Origin: Limnohabitans radicicola
GTDB lineage: Bacteria; Pseudomonadota; Gammaproteobacteria; Burkholderiales; Burkholderiaceae_C
DNA length: 64,000 bases
Direction of reading: 5' to 3'
NCBI RefSeq assembly: GCF_014837235.1
Contig: NZ_JACYFT010000002.1
Location: forward strand, 62,001 to 126,000
Shown: positions 55,538-63,537 of the stretch, in pieces
How the letters are laid out: every line of letters starts with the position of its first letter
How positions within the stretch are numbered: the stretch's first letter is position 1
Translations under genes and position numbers: made by a program
The notes under the pieces: generated by a model
The model's input: the letters and a program-made list of their open reading frames with translations, nothing else
What the model was told of the DNA's origin: nothing
Databases searched by the model: none

Positions 55538-56508
55538 TGGCACATCCAAAAGATGCACGTTCCCGACTGTTGTCGGCCTCTCGCTGGCGCTGGTACGAGC
55601 CGCTGCTCTGGGCGGTGGCCTTCGCCCTGCCTGCTTTGCTGCCGGGCCATGCGCTCATCGTCAACGAGATCGCCATCGTGGCGCTGTTCGCCGTCTCGCT
55701 CGATTTGGTGCTGGGATACACCGGCATCGTCACACTGGGGCATGCGGCCTTTCTGGGTTTTGGCGCGTATTGCGCGGCGCTGTTTGCCAAGTTCATCCAT
55801 CCCGATCCTTTGCTGGGTCTGGCGGTGGGCATGGCGGCGGCCACGGTGCTGGGCGCGGTCTGCTCGGTCACCATCCTGCGCGGCTCGGACCTCACGCGGC
55901 TCATGGTCACGCTGGGCGTAGCGCTGCTCTTGCTCGAACTGGCCAACAAGCTCGACTGGCTCACCGGCGGCTCGGACGGTCTGCAGGGCGTGATGATGGG
56001 GCCGCTCTTTGGCCGGTTTGAATTCGACCTGTACGGCCAGACCGCCGCCTGGTACTCGCTCTCGGTCTTGCTGCTGCTGTTTGCCTTGGCGCGGCGCTGG
56101 GTGTCTTCGCCCTGGGGCGCCACCTTGATGGCGGTGCGCGACAACCCGTTGCGGGCTGCGGCGATTGGCATTTCGGTGCCGTCGCGCCTGGCCGTGGTCT
56201 ACACCCTGGCCGCAGGCGTGGCGGGCGCGGCCGGCGCACTGCTGGCGCAGACCACCGGCTTTGCTTCGCTCGACGTGTTCGCGCTGGAGCGCTCGGCCGA
56301 TGCGGTGCTGATGCTGGTGATTGGCGGTGTGGGTTGGCTGTATGGCGGCGTGCTGGGTGCGGTGGTGTTTAAGCTGCTGCACGACATCATCTCGGGCATC
56401 ACGCCGCAGTACTGGACCTTCTGGATGGGCCTGTTCCTGGTGGTGTTGATGCTGGTGGGGCGTGAGCGCTTGAGTCCTGCCCGTTGGTTCAAAGGGGGGC
56501 AGGCATGA
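55534..56508 (+). CDS. Liv-type ABC transporter permease (LivM-like)
   Basis: A 324-residue permease, partner of the LivH-like subunit. It shows LGYTGIVTLGHAAFLGFGAY and the cytoplasmic loop WGATLMAVRDNPLRAAAIGI, as in LivM. About nine hydrophobic segments; the positive-rich N-terminus (HPKDARSRLL) stays inside. It overlaps both neighbours by 4 bases, so the operon is translated as one block. Confidence 0.92.
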   Translation: MMAHPKDARSRLLSASRWRWYEPLLWAVAFALPALLPGHALIVNEIAIVALFAVSLDLVLGYTGIVTLGHAAFLGFGAYCAALFAKFIHPDPLLGLAVGMAAATVLGAVCSVTILRGSDLTRLMVTLGVALLLLELANKLDWLTGGSDGLQGVMMGPLFGRFEFDLYGQTAAWYSLSVLLLLFALARRWVSSPWGATLMAVRDNPLRAAAIGISVPSRLAVVYTLAAGVAGAAGALLAQTTGFASLDVFALERSADAVLMLVIGGVGWLYGGVLGAVVFKLLHDIISGITPQYWTFWMGLFLVVLMLVGRERLSPARWFKGGQA

Positions 56509-57266
56509 GCCAAGTCGTGTTGCAGGCCCATGGCCTGGTCAAACGCTTCGGGGGCATCACTGCTACCGACCACGTGAACCTGTCGCTCCAGCTCGGCGCA
56601 CGCCATGCGCTGATCGGCCCCAACGGCGCAGGCAAGACGACGCTGATCAACCTGCTGACCGGCGTGTTGCCGCCCACCGAAGGCCGCATCGAGCTGCTGG
56701 GTCAGGACATCAGCCATTTGCCCAGCCACCAGCGGGTGGCGCGTGGCCTGGTGCGCACCTTCCAGATCAACCAGCTGTTTGCCAGTATGACGCCTTTGCA
56801 GACCCTGGCCATGGTGGTGTCGCAACGGCGCGGCTTGGGCGCGCGCTGGTGGCCCAAGCTGGGTCAGGATGCGGCCGTGGTAGCGCGCTGCGAAGAACTG
56901 CTGGCTTTGTTCCGCCTGACCGAAGTGATGCACCAGAACACGGCGGCGCTGCCTTACGGCAAACGCCGCCTGCTGGAAATGGCGATTGCCCTGGCCTGCG
57001 AGCCCAAGGTGCTGCTGCTCGACGAGCCGGTGGCCGGTGTGCCCGCAGGCGAGCGCGAAGAACTGCTGCAGACCGTGGCCGCACTGCCGGCCGATGTGTC
57101 GGTCTTGCTGATCGAGCACGACATGGACCTGGTGTTTGAATTTGCCGACCGCATCACCGTGCTGGTCAATGGCGCGGTCTTGACCGAGGGCACGCCCGAC
57201 GTGATTGCCAACGATCCGCAGGTCAAGGCGGTGTATCTGGGGCATGGCGAAGAGGTGCGCACATGA
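56505..57266 (+). CDS. Liv-type ABC transporter ATP-binding protein (LivG-like)
   Basis: A 253-residue ATPase. Walker A GPNGAGKTT is near residue 38. The signature is YGKRRLLEMA, a known variant in LivG proteins; the Walker B LLLDEPVAG and LLIEHDMDLV switch follow. The ATG at 56505 overlaps the permease stop (ATGA); an earlier in-frame start at 56484 would lie within the permease gene. Confidence 0.93.
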   Translation: MSQVVLQAHGLVKRFGGITATDHVNLSLQLGARHALIGPNGAGKTTLINLLTGVLPPTEGRIELLGQDISHLPSHQRVARGLVRTFQINQLFASMTPLQTLAMVVSQRRGLGARWWPKLGQDAAVVARCEELLALFRLTEVMHQNTAALPYGKRRLLEMAIALACEPKVLLLDEPVAGVPAGEREELLQTVAALPADVSVLLIEHDMDLVFEFADRITVLVNGAVLTEGTPDVIANDPQVKAVYLGHGEEVRT

Positions 57267-57970
57267 CACAGCTGCTGCAAGTTGAACAACTGAGCGCAGG
57301 TTACGGCGATGCCGTGGTGCTGCACGATGTGAGTCTGTCGCTCGCTGAAGGCCAGACCCTGGCCCTGCTGGGCCGCAACGGTGTGGGCAAGACCACCTTC
57401 ATGGACACGCTGGCCGGGGCCACGCGCCAGCATGTTGGGCGCATCACGCTCGGCGGTGTGGCGCTGCACAGCCTGCCTTCGCATGCCCGGGCGGCTGCAG
57501 GCATCGGCTGGGTGCCGCAGGAGCGCAACATCTTCAAATCGCTCACGGTGGATGAGAACCTCACCGCCGTGACGCGCCCGGGTGCCTGGACGCCGCAGCG
57601 CGCGTATGAAATGTTCCCGCGCCTGGCCGAACGCAAGGGCAATCTGGGCACGCAGCTGTCGGGCGGCGAACAGCAAATGCTGGCCGTGGCCCGCGCCCTG
57701 GTGCTGAACCCCAAGCTGCTCTTGCTGGACGAGCCGCTCGAAGGCCTGGCGCCTATCATCGTGGAAGAGCTGCTGCGTGCGATTGCCCGCATCACCCGCG
57801 AGGAGGGCTTGTCGGCCATCATCGTTGAACAGCACCCGCAGGCCATTCTGGCCATCAGCCACCAAGCGGTGGTGCTGGACCACGGCACCGTGGTGCACGC
57901 GAGCGACGCCGACACGTTGCGGCAAGACCCTGAACTGCTGGACCGCCTGCTGGGCGTGTCCCGCCATTGA
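57263..57970 (+). CDS. Liv-type ABC transporter ATP-binding protein (LivF-like)
   Basis: A 235-residue ATPase with Walker A GRNGVGKTT, signature LSGGEQQMLAVAR, Walker B LLLDEPLEGLAP and an IIVEQHPQAIL switch. It starts within the stop of the LivG-like gene (ATGA) and completes a five-part importer (receptor, two permeases, two ATPases). It ends 11 bases before vanA-type oxygenase. Confidence 0.93.
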   Translation: MTQLLQVEQLSAGYGDAVVLHDVSLSLAEGQTLALLGRNGVGKTTFMDTLAGATRQHVGRITLGGVALHSLPSHARAAAGIGWVPQERNIFKSLTVDENLTAVTRPGAWTPQRAYEMFPRLAERKGNLGTQLSGGEQQMLAVARALVLNPKLLLLDEPLEGLAPIIVEELLRAIARITREEGLSAIIVEQHPQAILAISHQAVVLDHGTVVHASDADTLRQDPELLDRLLGVSRH

Positions 57971-57981
57971 AAGGAAAGATC

Positions 57982-59034
57982 ATGTTCATCAAGAACACCT
58001 GGTATGTGGCCTGCTCGCTGGCCGAACTCGAAGCGCTCGGCGACAAACCGCTAGGCCGCACCATCTGCAACGAGAAGATGGCCTTCTTCAAAGGCCCAGA
58101 GGGCCAAGTCGCTGCGGTAGAAGATTTTTGTCCGCACCGCGGCGCGCCCTTGTCATTGGGCAAAGTGTGCAAAGGTCATCTGCAGTGTGGCTACCACGGT
58201 CTGGAGATGGGCGTCGATGGCAAGACGGTGCACATGCCCGGCCAACGGGTTCGGGGTTTTCCTGCGGTCAAGTCGTTCGCTGTGGTCGAACGCTATGGCT
58301 TTGTCTGGGTCTGGCCCGGCGATCAGGCCAGAGCCGATGTGGCTCAGATGCCGGTCTTTGAGTTCTTTGATAACCCGGCATGGGCCTATGGCGGAGGGCT
58401 GTACCACGTCAAGGCCGATTACCGCCTGATGATCGACAACCTGATGGACCTCACGCACGAAACCTATGTGCACGCCAACAGCATTGGTCAACCCGAGATC
58501 GACGAGACGCCTTGCACCACTTCGGTGGATGGCAACCAGGTCATCTTGCAGCGTCACATGCAAGACATCCAGGCACCACCGTTCTGGCAAATGGCCATGA
58601 GTGCCAACGGCCTGGACCCGAAGGCCAAGGTGGACCGCTGGCAGATCTGCCGCTTCTCGCCGCCCAGTCACATCATGATCGACGTGGGCGTGGCCCTGGC
58701 GGGCCACGGTGGTTTTGATGCACCGGCCGACAAGAAAGCCTACAGCGTGGTGGTGGACTTCATCACGCCCGAAACCGAAACCTCGCACTGGTACCACTGG
58801 GGCATGGCGCGCCAGTTCAAGCCCGAAGATGTGGCGCTGACCGACAAGATCCGTACGGGACAGGGCGGCATATTCAACGAAGACATGGAGATGCTGGAGT
58901 TGCAGCAGGCCAACATCACCCAGTGGCCAGATCGCAAATTGCTCATGCTCAACATCGATTCAGGGGGCGTGCAATCGCGTCGCATCATTGAGCGCCTGTT
59001 GGCTGCAGAAAATCAAAACGGAGTGAGCGCATGA
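57982..59034 (+). CDS. vanA: vanillate O-demethylase-type Rieske oxygenase subunit
   Basis: A 350-residue Rieske non-heme iron oxygenase that removes O-methyl groups from aromatic acids such as vanillate, giving protocatechuate and formaldehyde. The Rieske cluster ligands are CPHRGAPLSLG and CGYHGLEM, near residues 47-75. The mononuclear iron site is DNLMDLTHETYVHANSIG. The start at 57982 (MFIKNTWYVACS) has AAAGGAAAG before it. Its reductase partner is unusual; see the next gene. Exact substrate is inferred from family and context. Confidence 0.9.
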   Translation: MFIKNTWYVACSLAELEALGDKPLGRTICNEKMAFFKGPEGQVAAVEDFCPHRGAPLSLGKVCKGHLQCGYHGLEMGVDGKTVHMPGQRVRGFPAVKSFAVVERYGFVWVWPGDQARADVAQMPVFEFFDNPAWAYGGGLYHVKADYRLMIDNLMDLTHETYVHANSIGQPEIDETPCTTSVDGNQVILQRHMQDIQAPPFWQMAMSANGLDPKAKVDRWQICRFSPPSHIMIDVGVALAGHGGFDAPADKKAYSVVVDFITPETETSHWYHWGMARQFKPEDVALTDKIRTGQGGIFNEDMEMLELQQANITQWPDRKLLMLNIDSGGVQSRRIIERLLAAENQNGVSA

Positions 59035-59339
59035 ACGCCTCAGACTTGACTCAGATACCGATTGCTGCCGATGGCAGCTTTGAAATCCTGCTGCAAAAGA
59101 GCGGTCAGACTTTGACCGTTACCAAAGACCAGTCGATCCTGAAGGTGTTGCAAGACGCCGGGAAAGAAGTGCCGTTTTCCTGCTCGGAGGGCATTTGCGG
59201 TACCTGCCTGACACGGGTTGTGACAGGCAAGCCTGACCATTGGGACATGTACCTCACCCCGGAAGAGCAGGAAAAAGGCGACTGCCTGATGGTCTGCTGC
59301 TCGCGCAGTCAGACGGCGCGCTTGGTGCTGGACCTGTGA
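59031..59339 (+). CDS. stand-alone [2Fe-2S] ferredoxin, VanB C-terminal-like
   Basis: A 102-residue plant-type ferredoxin. The cluster pattern CSEGICGTC (CX4CX2C) is at about 51-59 and a fourth cysteine in MVCCSRSQ near residue 88. The sequence resembles the C-terminal ferredoxin domain of VanB reductases (about 317 residues), but no flavin/NAD part precedes it: the ATG overlaps vanA by 4 bases and the gene has its own N-terminus (NASDLTQIPIAADGSFEIL). Either a different reductase serves it or the system is a three-component one. Confidence 0.85.
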   Translation: MNASDLTQIPIAADGSFEILLQKSGQTLTVTKDQSILKVLQDAGKEVPFSCSEGICGTCLTRVVTGKPDHWDMYLTPEEQEKGDCLMVCCSRSQTARLVLDL

Positions 59340-59414
59340 TCGGGCGGAGCTCCCCGGTGCTGTCAGCCCGATTCCTGCACGCCTGATGGGGGTGGGCATC
59401 CATCACAATAGCGC

Positions 59415-60422
59415 ATGAGTCGGTTTCCCTTCCAACCCTTGATGATGAAACATCCCCGTTTTGTAAGCTTCTTGCACGGCGTCCTTTTGTCCATCTTCTG
59501 TGGTTTGGGCCACGCGCAGGTGGATTTTCCAACGCGACCCATCAAGATCGTTGTGCCTTTTGGGCCGGGCGGTGTGGCCGATCTGACGGCCCGCACCGTG
59601 GCCCAGAAAATGGCTGAGAACCTGGGTCAAGCCATCGTGATTGAGAACAAACCTGGCGCAGGTGGAATCGCGGCAGCGGAGTCTGTACTCAAAGCCGAGC
59701 CCGACGGTCACACCCTGCTGCTGATTTCCAATGGCACGGCGGTGAGCGCTGGCTTGTTCAAGAAGTTGCCCTTTGATCCCCGCCAGGATCTGGCACCCGT
59801 GTCCTTGCTCGGTCAGTTTGATCTGGCGGTGCTTGTGCCTGAGTCCTCTCCCTATAAGAGCCTCACGGATTTGCTTGCATGGGGTCGCGCGCATCCGGGG
59901 AAGATGAATTTGGGCACCATCAACATTGGCAGTACCCAGCACTTGGCGGCCGAATTGTTTCGCTCGCAAGCCAATTTGATTGCGCAGGTCATACCTTACA
60001 ACGGCACACCTGCGGTCATCAATGCACTGCGCGGAGGTCAGGTCGATGCGGCCGTGGAAATTCTGGGCCCCATGAAACCCCAGATCCAGGCCAAAGCTGT
60101 GCGCGCCCTGGCCGTGATGGGTGAGACGTTGCCCGTCGATTTGCCCGGAGCGGTGCTGGTCAGCAGTCTTCCGGGACTGAGCAATTTCAATGTCACTTCA
60201 TGGAATGCCCTGGCAGCGCCTGCCAAGACGCCTTCGGCTGTGATTGCGCGTTTGAATCAGGAAGCCAGGAAGGCCCTGAACCATCCGGATGTGAAAAAAC
60301 GGCTGGCCGATTTGAACGTGGTGGCCAAGCACAGCAGTGCTGAACAGCTGGGGCGATGGCTGGATGCGGACATGACCCGTTGGAGTGGCGTCATCCACAA
60401 AGCCGGCATCCCGTTGCAATGA
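59415..60422 (+). CDS. Bug-family (TctC) solute receptor, third of the right-hand half
   Basis: A 335-residue periplasmic receptor, with a leader of about 34 residues ending GHA (hydrophobic core SFLHGVLLSIFCGLG; an ATG at residue 10 or 11 is another possible start). The mature domain shows DFPTRPIKIVVPFGPGGVADL, then NKPGAGGIAAAESVLKAEPDG (partial), then QVIPYNGTPAVINALRGGQVD (partial). It lies next to an AEC transporter and may act with an unlinked permease. Confidence 0.9.
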   Translation: MSRFPFQPLMMKHPRFVSFLHGVLLSIFCGLGHAQVDFPTRPIKIVVPFGPGGVADLTARTVAQKMAENLGQAIVIENKPGAGGIAAAESVLKAEPDGHTLLLISNGTAVSAGLFKKLPFDPRQDLAPVSLLGQFDLAVLVPESSPYKSLTDLLAWGRAHPGKMNLGTINIGSTQHLAAELFRSQANLIAQVIPYNGTPAVINALRGGQVDAAVEILGPMKPQIQAKAVRALAVMGETLPVDLPGAVLVSSLPGLSNFNVTSWNALAAPAKTPSAVIARLNQEARKALNHPDVKKRLADLNVVAKHSSAEQLGRWLDADMTRWSGVIHKAGIPLQ

Positions 60423-60430
60423 GCTGAGCC

Positions 60431-61384
60431 ATGGACACTGCGTTGGACATCCTCGGGATCACTGGACCGATTTACCTGGCCATTGCGCTTGGTTATGTGG
60501 CCACGCGGCGCGGCCTCTTCACCCAGGCGGACATGCCCGTGTTTGGCCGCTTCACCATTCAAATCGCCTTGCCTGCGCTGTTGTTCAACGCGCTGTCGCA
60601 ACGCAGTGTGAGTGAAATTTTCAATCTTCAATACCTGGGCGCTTATGCCGCGGGGTCCATGTTGGTGATGGGGTGCGGTCTGTGGTGGGCGCGCAAGGTG
60701 CAGGGCCACAGCTGGAGTTACAGCAGCATGATGGCCATGGGTATGTCTTGCCCCAACAGTGGTTTCGTGGGCTACCCCATCATGCTGCTGACTTTGGGGC
60801 CTGTGGCCGGTGTGGCTCTGGCACTCAACATGATTGTGGAAAATTTATTCCTCATTCCGCTGCTGCTGGCGCTTGCCGACCGTGACGGATCCGAGGCCAG
60901 GCATGCCTGGGGTGTGTTGGGGCAGACACTCATGGGCTTGCTCAAGAACCCGATGATCTGGGGCATCGTGGGCGGCTTTGCATGGTCTTTGTCAGGCTGG
61001 CAGTTGCCTGCACCTTTGGCGCGTTCGGTCAACTTGTTCGCTGCGGCCAGTGGTGCGCTGTCTTTGTTCGTCATCGGGGGTTCACTGGTGGGCCTCAAGG
61101 TGCAGGGACTTCATGGCACCCTATCGCAAATCACGTTTGGCAAGCTGGTCCTGCACCCATTGGCGATGGCGGCCATGCTTTTCTGGGTGTTCCCTGTCGC
61201 GGACCCTTCACTGCGATCGGCGGCCTTGATCTCGGGAGCCTTGCCCATGCTGGGCATTTACACCATCCTGAGCCAACGCCATGGTCATGGCGCGACCAGT
61301 GCAGCCACTTTGCTGGTGACCACAGTGGCGTCGTTTTTTTCGCTCAGTGCTCTTTTGTGGTTGTTGCGACATTTGCCCGTTTGA
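60431..61384 (+). CDS. AEC (auxin efflux carrier) family transporter
   Basis: A 317-residue protein with about ten hydrophobic segments, typical of the AEC family of organic-acid carriers (malonate, malate, auxin-like). The N-terminal half IALGYVATRRGLFTQADMPVFGRF and SCPNSGFVGYPIMLLTLGPVAGVALALN (partial) carry the conserved proline/asparagine motif. It starts 8 bases after the Bug receptor stop, so both are one unit. Substrate unknown. Confidence 0.88.
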   Translation: MDTALDILGITGPIYLAIALGYVATRRGLFTQADMPVFGRFTIQIALPALLFNALSQRSVSEIFNLQYLGAYAAGSMLVMGCGLWWARKVQGHSWSYSSMMAMGMSCPNSGFVGYPIMLLTLGPVAGVALALNMIVENLFLIPLLLALADRDGSEARHAWGVLGQTLMGLLKNPMIWGIVGGFAWSLSGWQLPAPLARSVNLFAAASGALSLFVIGGSLVGLKVQGLHGTLSQITFGKLVLHPLAMAAMLFWVFPVADPSLRSAALISGALPMLGIYTILSQRHGHGATSAATLLVTTVASFFSLSALLWLLRHLPV

Positions 61385-61407
61385 TGGGCCGCATGCGGAC
61401 TTGAAGG

Positions 61408-61428
61408 CAGGCGTCGCACCGACGCCTG
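61408..61428. terminator. hairpin between the AEC and cNMP-binding genes
   Basis: CAGGCGTC/GACGCCTG forms an 8-bp stem with a GCACC loop between two convergent genes. No T-run follows on either strand, so its strength as a terminator is uncertain. Confidence 0.45.
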
Positions 61429-61443
61429 TGGCTGCCCGTGGCC

Positions 61444-61794
61444 TTACTTTCTCAGACGCAAAGCGTTTTGCATGTTCTGTTGAAGCATCAGCGCTTCAAA
61501 TGCGGCGGTCAGAATGGGTGAGGCTGTTTTCAGGATGTGCCGCAGGCCCTCGGCCGTGATTTCCAGGCACACGGTGGCTTCGGCGGCAGTGGCGGTGGCA
61601 CCCCGAATGCCACCTTGCAGCATGGCCTGTTCGCCAAACGAATCACCGGCTTTGAGCGTTGCAAACACCACACCGGTGTTCTTGTCACCCATGTTGATGC
61701 TGCCTGACTGGATGAAGTAAAGCTTGTCCGCAGGGGCGCCGGCTTCGAAAAGTATCTGGCCTTCTTCGAGTTGTATTTCGTCAAATGAATTCAC
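61444..61794 (-). CDS. cyclic-nucleotide-binding-like domain protein (short)
   Basis: A 116-residue protein that is one cNMP-binding-type beta barrel. ILFEAGAPADKLYFIQSGSINM and LKAGDSFGEQAMLQGGIRGATATA (partial) follow the CRP fold, including the phosphate-binding GE(Q) region. No helix-turn-helix follows. It begins at a GTG (61794) that overlaps the upstream gene's stop (GTGA). Ligand is not proven. It could be a regulatory subunit with the gene before it. Confidence 0.8.
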   Translation of the reverse strand: MNSFDEIQLEEGQILFEAGAPADKLYFIQSGSINMGDKNTGVVFATLKAGDSFGEQAMLQGGIRGATATAAEATVCLEITAEGLRHILKTASPILTAAFEALMLQQNMQNALRLRK

Positions 61795-62291
61795 ATCAAT
61801 ACCGCTGGAGGCGTCTCAAGTTTGAGTGTGCGCATGACTGTGGACTTCAGAATGCCGCGCAAACCCGGAGGCATGTTCTTGACCATTTTGGAAATTGAAA
61901 AAACAGGGAACACACGCACTTGGACATCATCCACCGTGACCACGGTCATGTAGTGGGGCAATGCGCCAATGCCTTCGGCCAGGCCGATCACACTGCCAGG
62001 ACCGAGTCGGTAAATTTCCTCGTCCCTGATGCCCAGAACCGTTCCTTTCACAATGAAGTACGCCGAGCTCACGGGTTCGCCTTGCTTGGCGAAACGGGTT
62101 TTGGCCCTGATGAGGGATGTGGACAGTTCGGAGGAGCCCCAGAGAGAGAAATAAAGCCGTTCATTGGCGTTGAGCTTCCCGGAGTGGTAAAGCTCAAGAC
62201 TTTGCTTGGAATGGGGGTCAACCACCCCCAAGGCATGCAGGTGTTCAATGTTGACGGAAAACTCAGCCGTGACAGTCTTAGAGGTGCTCAT
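61791..62291 (-). CDS. cyclic-nucleotide-binding-like protein
   Basis: A 166-residue protein with one CRP-like barrel: FAKQGEPVSSAYFIVKGTVLG, RLGPGSVIGLAEGIGALPHYMTVV (partial). The phosphate-binding arginine of cAMP-binding proteins is not obvious here. The N-terminal 60 residues are unfamiliar (ALGVVDPHSKQSLELYHSGKL), and it ends with a helix but no winged HTH. It overlaps the short cNMP gene by GTGA. Confidence 0.78.
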   Translation of the reverse strand: MSTSKTVTAEFSVNIEHLHALGVVDPHSKQSLELYHSGKLNANERLYFSLWGSSELSTSLIRAKTRFAKQGEPVSSAYFIVKGTVLGIRDEEIYRLGPGSVIGLAEGIGALPHYMTVVTVDDVQVRVFPVFSISKMVKNMPPGLRGILKSTVMRTLKLETPPAVLM

Positions 62292-62476
62292 GCTGATTCA
62301 TTTCAGGTCGACGTTGGTGAGGCATAGATACGTAGGATCGGCCGCAGCCATGAATAATTGAGCTATTTCTCAGAAAATGGGGCAGTGGACTGGCGCTGTT
62401 GCTGCTGGTTTGCCGTCCATTCACGGAGAGTTGGCTTGTTGCGGCTGCATTTTATCCCTGCGTGGGCGCTTGTCCC

Positions 62477-63388
62477 TCAAGCCGGGGAATGCCAGGCCAG
62501 GGCTGTTTGCCGCAGCAATTCCAGTGTGGCCTGTTGCGTCAAGGTGCTCGGCCGCAAGGAACTGATAGCCGTGGTCAGCGCAATGCGCAGGGGAGGCTTG
62601 CTGATGGCACGCACGGTATAGGCCGATGGCCGTACCGAGCGCATCACGGCATTGTGGGACAGGATCGCGTGACCAGCGCCATCGGCCACCAGGTCCAGAA
62701 TGGCACTCACACCATCGATTTCAAGGGCGATCTGCGGACGGCAGCCAATGGCCGCCATTTCGGACTCGACATGCATGCGGATGGCATTGGGTCGACTCGG
62801 AATCACCAGGGGCAAGGCAGCCACTTCTTGCAGGGTGATGGGTGCAGGCGGAGGATCTTCCTGCAGTCCCGGTGGACGTGGCTGGACCAGCAACAGCTCC
62901 TCTTCGAGGAGGTCTTGCAGTTCAATGCCCGGCAGCTGGCTGGGGTTGTAGAGCACGGCGATGTCCAGTCGGCCATTGAGCAGGTTTTCTTGCATGGCCG
63001 TTGACAGCCCTTCACTGATGGACAGTTGGGCTTCAGGCAGTTTCTGACGAAAGGCACGCGTGAGAGGCACCGTCAACACGCGAGCCAGGCTGGGCGGCAG
63101 GCCCAGAGCCACCCGCCCGGACAGGCCGCGGCGCACCCGTCCCAGTTCTTCTCGGGCGCGCTCGACCTGGTGCAGGATGCCGCGGCCATGTTCGAGCAGC
63201 AGTTGCCCAGCGTCGGTGGGGCTGGCCCCCCGGCCATTGCGCACCAGCAGGTTTTGCCGCAGCTCGACTTCGAGCAAGCGCACCTGGCGACTGAGTGCGG
63301 GCTGGGCGATTCCCAGCACCTGGGCCGCACGGGTAAAACTGCCCATTTCGGCCACGCGTACAAAGTATTCAAGCTGTCTGAGGTCCAT
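62477..63388 (-). CDS. LysR-family transcriptional regulator (protocatechuate pathway)
   Basis: A 303-residue LysR regulator. The HTH is clear at about 1-60 (MDLRQLEYFVRVAEMGSFTRAAQVLGIAQPALSRQVRLLE, partial) followed by a two-lobe effector domain. The start at 63388 is at the normal LysR position; upstream in-frame codons would add an unconserved leader. It is divergent from the 4-oxalomesaconate hydratase gene by 149 bases, as in loci for the protocatechuate 4,5-cleavage pathway, so it probably controls that operon. Confidence 0.88.
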   Translation of the reverse strand: MDLRQLEYFVRVAEMGSFTRAAQVLGIAQPALSRQVRLLEVELRQNLLVRNGRGASPTDAGQLLLEHGRGILHQVERAREELGRVRRGLSGRVALGLPPSLARVLTVPLTRAFRQKLPEAQLSISEGLSTAMQENLLNGRLDIAVLYNPSQLPGIELQDLLEEELLLVQPRPPGLQEDPPPAPITLQEVAALPLVIPSRPNAIRMHVESEMAAIGCRPQIALEIDGVSAILDLVADGAGHAILSHNAVMRSVRPSAYTVRAISKPPLRIALTTAISSLRPSTLTQQATLELLRQTALAWHSPA

Positions 63389-63418
63389 GCTGATGCGGCT
63401 CCGATGGCTTGATTTTGT

Positions 63419-63439
63419 CATATCCAGGTATTGGTTATG
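63419..63439. promoter_or_regulatory. LysR operator candidate in the hydratase promoter
   Basis: CATA-N13-TATG (63419-63439), a dyad of the size used by LysR proteins, lies about 100 bases before the hydratase ATG. The match is by form only, with small arms. Confidence 0.35.
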
Positions 63440-63537
63440 CGAATTTGTTCTAGCTGGTAGATGCGCGGAGGCCTTTGTGGGGGCAGGGTGTGCCTGCACA
63501 ATTGCCCACAGAAATTCGGTCCAACAAGGAAACAGAC

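Noticed and set aside
59340..59414. A possible remnant of a VanB reductase domain after the ferredoxin gene
   Set aside because: The 75 bases show no flavin- or NAD-binding motif in any frame; the ferredoxin looks complete and not a truncated tail.
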